Assembly: GCA_910586775.1 (NCBI GenBank)
Contig: CAJUJN010000020.1
Location: 55,934-65,111, forward strand
Direction of reading: 5' to 3'
DNA from: an uncultured Acetatifactor sp.
GTDB taxonomy: Bacteria > Bacillota > Clostridia > Lachnospirales > Lachnospiraceae
Length of the DNA: 9,178 nucleotides
A program made the translations under genes and the position numbers. Shown here piece after piece: positions 1 through 5,186 of this stretch. Numbering within the stretch: the first letter of the stretch is position 1; each line of letters opens with the position of its first letter. Below the pieces are notes generated by a model. The model saw only the letters and a list, made by a program, of their open reading frames with translations, had not been told where the DNA came from and made no database searches.

Positions 1-84
1 GAAGGATTTACGGACAGATGCACTTGTGTCCGGAAATTCTTCCATGAGGGGGCACCGTTGACACAGATGCGGAACTACAAATAA
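1..84 (+). CDS. 3' tail of an upstream gene, unidentified (partial)
   Basis: Frame 1 is open from the window edge to a TAA at 82-84, giving 27 residues ending in MRNYK. The stop lies directly before the ribosome binding site of the next gene, which is the usual layout for a preceding operon member. By position, the family gene order (MrpE, F, G, then MbhD) predicts an MrpG-type subunit here, but the visible residues show no recognisable MrpG motif. The other two forward frames also end close by (at about 42-60), so even the reading frame is uncertain. No function is assigned. Confidence 0.25.
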   Translation, partial: EGFTDRCTCVRKFFHEGAPLTQMRNYK

Positions 85-96
85 GAAGGGATTCAT

Positions 97-405
97 ATGA
101 CGATATTTAAGTGCATCCTGCTGGGATTTCTGATTGTATGTGCCATTGCGGCAAGCCTGTCCAAAAAGCTGTTGAACACCATATTGATCTTCATGTCCTA
201 CAGTCTGGTAATGTCCATTATCTGGATTATACTGGAGTCGCCGGATTTGGCGATTACGGAGGCAGCCGTGGGAGCCGGGGTTACAACGGTGCTTTTTCTT
301 GTGACATTAAAAAAGATCAATGCCATCATCAAAAAGGAAGAAGAGAAGGAAGAGAAAGAAAAGAAGGAAGAGAGAGAAGAGAGGGGAGAAGCAGCAAATG
401 AGTAA
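97..405 (+). CDS. MbhD-like (DUF4040) membrane subunit of Mrp/Mbh complex
   Basis: A 102-residue protein with three predicted membrane helices (about residues 4-20, 26-47 and 57-74). It carries the family signature SPDLAITEAAVGAG (about 48-61), which matches MbhD of archaeal membrane-bound hydrogenases and the corresponding C-terminal part of MrpA. The glutamate in ITEAAVGAG is typical of this family and lies in the ion-translocating region. After the last helix comes a tail of about 24 residues made almost only of Lys, Glu and Arg (79-98), which is unusual and probably cytoplasmic by the positive-inside rule. The start is supported by AAGGG at 86-90, six bases before the ATG. The 3' end overlaps the next start by 8 nt, so translation is likely coupled. 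In classical MrpA this domain is fused to the large antiporter subunit; here it stands alone, as in Mbh operons. Confidence 0.88.
   Translation: MTIFKCILLGFLIVCAIAASLSKKLLNTILIFMSYSLVMSIIWIILESPDLAITEAAVGAGVTTVLFLVTLKKINAIIKKEEEKEEKEKKEEREERGEAANE
331..391 (+). repeat. 61-nt uninterrupted polypurine tract
   Basis: Every base from 331 to 391 is A or G on the plus strand. It encodes the Lys/Glu/Arg tail of the MbhD-like protein and includes several Shine-Dalgarno-like words (GGAAG, GAGGGGAG), the last of which serves the next gene. The flanking bases at 330 and 392 are both C. Confidence 0.95.
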
Positions 406-1360
406 AAGAATTTCGGATGAGGAATACCAAAAAACACTCTCCTTTCGATTCAGGCAATGGCTGGACGGCACCAGGGACCCGTATCTGGGAAATGTTGAAA
501 TGAAGAAGCAGGAGACGTTCCGGGAATCTGCGCAGGAAAAAACGGAACGTGAAAAAGAACGCAGACGCCTGAAAGAGAAAGTGTACGACCTGGAGAATAA
601 CCTGGAGGTCAGGATATTCAATCGTTTTTATAAAGTGTTCAGTGTACTGTTCTGTATTTTCCTGGTAGCCATGCTGCTGGTGGCGGTATCGGATTTGCCG
701 CTTCATGGTAAGGCTGACAACCCGGTTAACAATGAAGTGGCTGAGCGCTATATTGAAAAAGGCATGCAGGAGACCGGCGCGGTAAATATTGTCACGGGAA
801 TGATACTTGACTACAGAGCATTTGACACGCTGGGAGAATCTCACGTACTGTTTGTTGCTACCTGTACCGTGCTGATTTTGCTGCGTTCGGACAGGAAAGG
901 CGATAAGGAAGAGGAGGAAAACAATGACAGGATTCATGAACCGAAAAATGATATTATCCTTCAGACAGTGGCCAAAATCCTGGTGCCGCCCATCTTCATT
1001 TTCGGAATCTATATCATTCTGGCAGGACATCTGGGGCCAGGGGGAGGGTTTTCCGGCGGTGCCGTGATAGGGGCGGGGCTGATACTGTATCTGAATGCCT
1101 TTGGTTTCGCGAAGACAGAGAAATTTTTTACAGCCAAAACCTACCGGAGGATGAGCTTCTGCGCGCTGGCATGCTACAGTATCGCGAAAAGCTATTCCTT
1201 TTATACCGGCGCAAATCATATTGAGAGCGTCATTCCCCTTGGAACGCCGGGGGCAATCCTGAGCAGCGGACTGATACTGATTTTGAATATCTGCGTGGGC
1301 ATTGTGGTGGCAGGCACCATGTATACATTTTATGTTATGTTCCGGAAGGGGAATTATTGA
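398..1360 (+). CDS. MbhE-like domain joined in frame to MrpB (MnhB)-like subunit
   Basis: The ATG at 398 follows GAGGGGAG and overlaps the previous stop by 8 nt; an ATG at 320 in the same frame lacks a good binding site and would only add a basic translation of the purine tract. The product has 320 residues. Residues 1-70 are highly charged with a likely coiled coil at 35-70. A membrane helix follows at about 79-98. The MbhE-type motif TGAVNIVTGMILDYRAFDTLGE (as TGAVNIV...DYRAFDTLGE, 126-147) and a second helix (148-163) come next. From about 184 on the sequence is MrpB-like: NDIILQTVAKILVPP, then the hallmark GHLGPGGGFSGG (210-221), with helices at about 192-209, 219-236, 252-268 and 286-313. 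MrpB takes part in Na+/H+ antiport with MrpA, C and D. The two domains are usually separate genes. At the junction (912-948) a strong binding site and ATG sit one frame off, beside an A5 run, suggesting a one-base loss or a base-call error fused two overlapping genes. Confidence 0.85.
   Translation: MSKRISDEEYQKTLSFRFRQWLDGTRDPYLGNVEMKKQETFRESAQEKTEREKERRRLKEKVYDLENNLEVRIFNRFYKVFSVLFCIFLVAMLLVAVSDLPLHGKADNPVNNEVAERYIEKGMQETGAVNIVTGMILDYRAFDTLGESHVLFVATCTVLILLRSDRKGDKEEEENNDRIHEPKNDIILQTVAKILVPPIFIFGIYIILAGHLGPGGGFSGGAVIGAGLILYLNAFGFAKTEKFFTAKTYRRMSFCALACYSIAKSYSFYTGANHIESVIPLGTPGAILSSGLILILNICVGIVVAGTMYTFYVMFRKGNY
912..926 (+). promoter_or_regulatory. Internal ribosome binding site plus out-of-frame ATG at the MbhE/MrpB junction
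   Basis: AGGAGG at 912-917 is followed after six bases by ATG at 924-926. This ATG is not in the frame of the surrounding 320-residue ORF; as written it reads 47 codons to TGA at 1065-1067. With one extra A in the run at 944-948 it would read MTGFMNRK and then join NDIILQTV of the MrpB-like part, giving about 145 residues, the normal MrpB size. The upstream part would then stop at a TGA straight after its 184th codon. Confidence 0.6.
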
Positions 1361-1422
1361 GCCGACATATAAGGGCGCGGAATGCAGGGTGTCGTGACGC
1401 AGGCGGTAAAGTGGATATAACA

Positions 1423-1428
1423 AGGAGG
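1423..1428 (+). promoter_or_regulatory. Ribosome binding site that fixes the mrpC start
   Basis: AGGAGG lies six bases upstream of the ATG at 1435. The same frame is open back to a TTG at 1357, but that codon has no binding site and the 26 residues it would add (rich in Arg) do not look like MrpC. Confidence 0.85.
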
Positions 1429-1434
1429 ATTACA

Positions 1435-1812
1435 ATGCATTTTGAATATTTACTGCAGAATTATGAGGAAGCGGCAGCCATGATTTTGTTCGGAATCGGT
1501 TTTTCCAACCTGCTTCTGCAGAAGAATCTGATCAAAAAAATCATAGGGCTGAACATCATGGACACTGCCACATATCTGTTCCTTGCATTGAAGGGGTATA
1601 TTGAGGGGAGAAAAGCGCCGGTGGTGGTGGACGGAGTCACAAGCGCAGAGGCGTACATCAATCCCATTCCCAGCGGCCTGGTGCTGACAGGAATTGTGGT
1701 TTCCGTGTCGGTGACTGCGCTGATGCTGTCCCTGACCATCCGGCTGTACCGCAGATACCATACCCTGGACCTGGATGAAATCAGCACTTTGCTGAAAAAG
1801 GAGGGAAAATGA
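1435..1812 (+). CDS. mrpC: MrpC (MnhC), NuoK-like antiporter subunit
   Basis: A 125-residue protein of normal MrpC length with three predicted helices (about 12-29, 34-52 and 81-106). The family pattern is clear: NLIKKIIGLNIMDTATYLFL (31-50), then a short extramembrane loop, then INPIPSGLVLTGIVVSVSVTA (75-95) and a C-terminal LDLDEI motif. MrpC is homologous to NuoK of complex I and MbhG of membrane-bound hydrogenase; it sits between MrpB and MrpD in the membrane and helps form the ion pathway. Its stop overlaps the next start as ATGA. It is separated from the preceding gene by 74 nt, the only gap in this otherwise tightly packed first half, with nothing recognisable in it apart from the binding site. 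Confidence 0.92.
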   Translation: MHFEYLLQNYEEAAAMILFGIGFSNLLLQKNLIKKIIGLNIMDTATYLFLALKGYIEGRKAPVVVDGVTSAEAYINPIPSGLVLTGIVVSVSVTALMLSLTIRLYRRYHTLDLDEISTLLKKEGK

Positions 1813-3305
1813 TGGACTCTGTGCAGAATTTTCCCTTTATGTCCATTCTGATATCCCTGTTTTCCGGCCCGCTCTGTTCTGTTCTGGACGGAAAGTGGGC
1901 AAAACGTGTAAATACTGCCGTAATTACGATTATCGGAGGACTCTCGGCAGCGGTGCTGGTGTATGTGGTGAGGACAGGGCAGGCGTTTGTCTACCGTATG
2001 GGACATTTTCCGGCACCCTGGGGAAATGAGATCCGAGTCGGGGTACTGGAAGCTTTTATGGCGTTTTTTTTCTGTGTGATCATGCTTCTGTGCATGGTCA
2101 GCGGTGCGCGGGAGCGGGAGGAACAGATTGAGGACAGCAAGCAGAATCTTTATTATGTGATGGTGAATTTACTGCTGTGCTCCCTGCTGGCGCTGATATA
2201 TACCAATGACCTGTTTACGGCATATGTATTCGTGGAGATTAACACAATCTCTGCCTGCGGGCTGATTATGATACGGCAGACAGGCCGTACCATTGAGGCG
2301 GCTGTCCGGTACATGATTATGAGCCTTTTGGGTTCCGGCCTGCTGCTTCTGGGCATCTGCCATCTCTATGCCGTCACCGGGCAGCTTCTGATGAGCAATA
2401 TCAAAGAGGCGGTACAGATGCTTGCAGCAGGGCATCAGTATCATATCACGCTGATGGTGGCGCTGGGGCTGATGTCGGTGGGGCTTGCCATCAAAAGCGC
2501 GCTGTATCCCTTTCATGCCTGGCTGCCAGATGCCTACGGGTATGCGACGCTGTCATCTTCGGCGATTTTGTCTTCGCTGGTCTCCAAGGGATATATTTTT
2601 CTGCTGATTAAGATTTTCTACCGCGTGGTGGGATTTGAACTGGTAATGGAGAGCAAGGTTGCAAATGTGCTGTTTGTCTTCGGTATCATCGGTATGATTA
2701 TGGGTTCCGTGAATGCCATAAGGACAGATAACGTAAAGCGGATGATTGCCTATTCTTCCGTGGCGCAGATCGGATATATCTATATGGGTCTGGGGCTGGC
2801 TACGGAAGCCGGGACGGTAGCCAGTATCTATCATGTGATGTCCCATGCGGCCACCAAGTCACTGCTTTTTGTGGCGGCTGCCGGACTTACGGATGCATCC
2901 AGGGGTGAGGCGCACTTTAAGGATATCACGGGGGCGGCATACCGAAATAAGCTGGCAGGTGTGGCCTTTACGGTAGGCTCACTGGCTATGGTGGGAATGC
3001 CCATGTTTTCCGGGTTTATTTCGAAGCTTTTTTTCGCCCAGGCTGCAGTGGGGCATACCCATAAAATGCTGCCTACCTTTATTGCGCTGGCGATCAGTAC
3101 GGTTTTGAATGAACTTTATTTCATGAAAACGGTGATAAGGATTTACACGCCGGTACCGGAGGGAGTAGGCAGGAAAGTTTCCATAGGGGAACAGCCGGCA
3201 AAGTCAGCGGCGCTGGTCTGCTTCATTCTCCTGAACCTGATTCTCGGGTTGAATTCCGACCCGATTATCCGGCTGATTCAGGGCGGGCTGGAGATGTTTG
3301 ACTGA
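1809..3305 (+). CDS. mrpD: MrpD (MnhD), antiporter-like proton-channel subunit
   Basis: A 498-residue polytopic protein (about 14 helices expected) of the NuoL/M/N family, proton-conducting transporter domain over about residues 115-420. Charged channel residues seen are E143 in FVEIN (helix 5), K229 in LAIKS (helix 7), H236 in FHAWLP, K260 in LVSKG (helix 8), H342/H346/K350 in YHVMSHAATK, and K406 in SGFISKL (helix 12, a lysine as in MrpD). The loop after HAWLPDA reads YGYATLSSS and lacks the A-P-x-P found in the two AHPVAP-type paralogues downstream. Two ATG codons lie in tandem: 1809 overlaps the mrpC stop as ATGA, and 1812 has better spacing (seven bases) from the AGGAGG at 1799-1804; the true start may be either. 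MrpD carries H+ (or Na+) translocation in the Mrp complex. Confidence 0.92.
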   Translation: MMDSVQNFPFMSILISLFSGPLCSVLDGKWAKRVNTAVITIIGGLSAAVLVYVVRTGQAFVYRMGHFPAPWGNEIRVGVLEAFMAFFFCVIMLLCMVSGAREREEQIEDSKQNLYYVMVNLLLCSLLALIYTNDLFTAYVFVEINTISACGLIMIRQTGRTIEAAVRYMIMSLLGSGLLLLGICHLYAVTGQLLMSNIKEAVQMLAAGHQYHITLMVALGLMSVGLAIKSALYPFHAWLPDAYGYATLSSSAILSSLVSKGYIFLLIKIFYRVVGFELVMESKVANVLFVFGIIGMIMGSVNAIRTDNVKRMIAYSSVAQIGYIYMGLGLATEAGTVASIYHVMSHAATKSLLFVAAAGLTDASRGEAHFKDITGAAYRNKLAGVAFTVGSLAMVGMPMFSGFISKLFFAQAAVGHTHKMLPTFIALAISTVLNELYFMKTVIRIYTPVPEGVGRKVSIGEQPAKSAALVCFILLNLILGLNSDPIIRLIQGGLEMFD

Positions 3306-3381
3306 AAATCCGCATTCCCACAGCTTTGGACGGAACGGGGGACGGCGGTTATTGTATGACAACAGGAAGAAGGAATGACAG

Positions 3382-5019
3382 ATGGACGGATTATTGATAG
3401 TTCCCATCGTTTTGCCGGTGCTGGCGGGGGCATTGCTTGTAATCCTGGCTTTCTGGGAGCAGCTGGCAGAGGTCAGGAATGTCGGGAGCGGGAAAAAAGA
3501 AGGTAAAAAGGGCGCTGTACCGGAAAATAAAAGGGGCGCTGCACCGGAAAATAAAAAAGGCCTTGCACTGGAAAATAATAAAGGTCTTGCACCGGAAAAG
3601 CGTTGGAAAAGCGGAAAAGAAAACTGGCCCTTCTTCTACGCCGGCATTGTGGTCACGGTGTCCGTGGTTCTGGCGCTTGTTGTCAGCTGGACAGGGGAGC
3701 GGTCTGTTACGCTGTTTCGGCTGGTGGATGGGCTGCCTGTGATGTTCAGGGTGGATGCTCTGGGAAGGCTGTTTGTGACGGTTACCAGTGTTGTGTGGCT
3801 GGCGGCGACGGTGTATGCCGTAGTATATATGAAAAAAGAGGAAAAACAGAAACGGTATTTCGGATTCTGGCTGCTGCTTTACGGCGTGCTTTTGGGAATT
3901 GATTTCTCCGGCAATCTGATTACCATGTACCTTTTCTATGAACTGATGACGCTGGTTTCCGTGCCGCTGGTGCTTCACAGCGGGACGAAGGAAGCAGTCA
4001 TGGCGGCGCTGAAATATCTGTTTTACTCGCTGTGCGGTGCCTACGGAGGCTTGTTCGGTATTTTTTTCCTGTATCGGTATTGTGATTCTCTGGCTTTTAC
4101 GCCCGGGGGAACATTGAATGCTGCGGCGGTGCAGGGACATGAAGGGGCCTTACTGCTGGCGGTTTTTGTCATGCTGATCGGGTTCGGGGCAAAGGCGGGG
4201 ATGTTTCCGCTGCATGCCTGGCTGCCTGCGGCACATCCGGTTGCGCCGTCTCCGGCATCGGCGGTTTTGTCGGCAGTGATTGTGAAGTCCGGCGTCCTGG
4301 CTGTCATCCGGGGAGTTTTCTATGTGGCGGGAGCGGAGCTCCTGAGAGGAACCTGGGTCCAATACAGTTGGATTGTGCTTTCGCTGTTGACGGTGTTTAT
4401 GGGCTCCCTGCTTGCTTTCCGGGAACAGGGATTCAAGAAAAGACTGGCCTATTCCTCGGTGAGCCAGGTTTCCTACATCCTGTTTGGGCTGGCGGTGCTG
4501 ACGCCGGGGGCAATGACGGGCGCGCTGGTTCATGTGGCGGTTCATGCATTTGTCAAATGCGGGCTGTTTCTGACGGCAGGCATTTTTCTGCAGCGTTTTG
4601 GCTATACAAAGGTGGGGCAGCTGACGGGAACAGGGAAAAGGATGCCCGGGCTTATGTGGTGTTATACGATATTGTCTCTGGCGCTGATTGGAATACCGCC
4701 TGCCGGAGGGTTTATCAGCAAGTGGTATCTGGCGGAAGGGGCGCTGCAGTCCGGTACCGGGATTTTGGCCTGGCTGGGACCGGTGGTGTTGCTTGTCAGT
4801 GCATTGTTGACGGCGGGATATCTGCTTCCCGTTGCGCTGCGGGGATTTTTTCCCGGTGTGCAGGAGGACGATTCCCTGCAGGAACTGGCTGGAGCAGGGG
4901 GAAATGTGAATTTGCAGGTGTTTCCCATTGCGCTGTTGGCGGCATTGGCGCTGCTGGCGGGCGTTTTGCCGAATATGCTGATCGGATATACGGAAAAGAT
5001 TGCCGCGTCGGTGCTGTAG
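3382..5019 (+). CDS. MrpD/NuoN-type antiporter-like subunit with repeat insertion
   Basis: A 545-residue membrane protein of the proton-conducting transporter family. Channel residues present are E187 (FYELM, helix 5), K271 and H278 (AKAGMFPLHAWLP, helix 7 region), K302 (VKSG, helix 8), H384/H388/K392 (VHVAVHAFVK) and K447 (GGFISKW, helix 12). It is therefore expected to be a working proton channel. It is longer than its neighbour because about 50 residues are inserted after the first helix (about 28-80); these are basic, low in hydrophobicity and contain four 8-residue repeats. The loop is predicted to be cytoplasmic by analogy with complex I subunits and by its positive charge. The ATG follows GAAGGA with seven bases between. 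A 76-nt gap separates it from mrpD. It is a close paralogue of the next gene, sharing for instance ELLRGTW and the helix 13 region LVSALLTA. Confidence 0.88.
   Translation: MDGLLIVPIVLPVLAGALLVILAFWEQLAEVRNVGSGKKEGKKGAVPENKRGAAPENKKGLALENNKGLAPEKRWKSGKENWPFFYAGIVVTVSVVLALVVSWTGERSVTLFRLVDGLPVMFRVDALGRLFVTVTSVVWLAATVYAVVYMKKEEKQKRYFGFWLLLYGVLLGIDFSGNLITMYLFYELMTLVSVPLVLHSGTKEAVMAALKYLFYSLCGAYGGLFGIFFLYRYCDSLAFTPGGTLNAAAVQGHEGALLLAVFVMLIGFGAKAGMFPLHAWLPAAHPVAPSPASAVLSAVIVKSGVLAVIRGVFYVAGAELLRGTWVQYSWIVLSLLTVFMGSLLAFREQGFKKRLAYSSVSQVSYILFGLAVLTPGAMTGALVHVAVHAFVKCGLFLTAGIFLQRFGYTKVGQLTGTGKRMPGLMWCYTILSLALIGIPPAGGFISKWYLAEGALQSGTGILAWLGPVVLLVSALLTAGYLLPVALRGFFPGVQEDDSLQELAGAGGNVNLQVFPIALLAALALLAGVLPNMLIGYTEKIAASVL
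3508..3603 (+). repeat. Four tandem copies of a 24-bp coding repeat
   Basis: The unit encodes 8 residues, consensus KG(A/L)APENK, and is repeated four times over residues 43-74 of the 545-residue subunit: KGAVPENK, RGAAPENK, KGLALENN, KGLAPEKR. The first two DNA copies are nearly identical, the last two have drifted (GGCCTT/GGTCTT for GGCGCT). The unit is a multiple of three, so copy-number change would keep the frame and only alter the length of the loop between helices 1 and 2. Confidence 0.92.
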
Positions 5020-5075
5020 CGGGAATATGGTTTCCGGTAACATTTGGAAAGTCAAAATCATGCCGTTGGTATTTC

Positions 5076-5089
5076 CAGGTTTTTACCTG
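5076..5089 (+). other. Small hairpin CAGGT-TTTT-ACCTG between two antiporter genes
   Basis: A 5-bp perfect inverted repeat with a 4-base loop in the 167-nt gap 5020-5186. Flanking ATTT and AAAT can extend the stem across a mismatch. No T run follows on either strand, so it is not a convincing terminator. Confidence 0.4.
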
Positions 5090-5095
5090 AAAAAT

Positions 5096-5130
5096 CGCAG
5101 CAGTTATTTTTCGACAATTCAAAAGCTGCG
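5096..5130 (+). other. Second inverted repeat in the same gap
   Basis: CGCAGC (5096-5101) pairs with GCTGCG (5125-5130) around a 23-base loop; a T-G wobble and an A-T pair extend it to eight pairs. It is followed only by a weak pyrimidine stretch (GTCTTTC). It might modulate read-through or mRNA processing between the two paralogous subunits; this is inference. Apart from these two hairpins and the binding site for the next gene I see nothing in the gap. Confidence 0.35.
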
Positions 5131-5175
5131 GTCTTTCATGTAAACAGATGTATTACCCGACAAAGAATGAAATGC

Positions 5176-5182
5176 AGGTGAG
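5176..5182 (+). promoter_or_regulatory. Ribosome binding site AGGTGAG that decides the next start
   Basis: AGGTGAG ends four bases before the ATG at 5187, and its AGGTG core ends six bases before it. The in-frame ATG codons at 5148 and 5172 have no comparable site, and the residues between them and 5187 are polar, delaying the first membrane helix. Confidence 0.65.
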
Positions 5183-5186
5183 TCAT

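Noticed and set aside
320..397. Upstream in-frame ATG at 320 for the MbhE/MrpB ORF
   Set aside because: No good binding site, and the extra 26 residues are only the purine tract read in another frame; the ATG at 398 has GAGGGGAG in front.
329..1423. Long minus-strand ORF, and similar ones at 3391-4140, 4150-5061 and 5802-6683
   Set aside because: They are antisense to well-supported membrane protein genes, rich in His, Arg and Gln as expected for the complement of hydrophobic codons, and have no family resemblance.
1357..1434. TTG start 26 codons upstream of mrpC
   Set aside because: It merely overlaps the preceding TGA; AGGAGG before 1435 and the family length both support 1435.
1361..1434. 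Gap before mrpC searched for regulatory structure
   Set aside because: Apart from the binding site I found no inverted repeat or promoter of convincing length.
4368..5090. Plus-strand ORF of 240 codons in another frame running past the end of the second antiporter-like gene
   Set aside because: Cys/Gly/Arg-rich shadow of the real frame with no binding site or recognisable domain.
5111..5144. Possible promoter (TCGACA, then TGTAAA) in the 167-nt gap
   Set aside because: The two hexamers are 22 bases apart and match poorly; not a credible sigma-A promoter.
5148..5186. Earlier ATG codons (5148, 5172) for the third antiporter-like subunit
   Set aside because: 5187 has AGGTGAG in front and starts directly with the first membrane helix; the earlier codons have no binding site, though they are not excluded.
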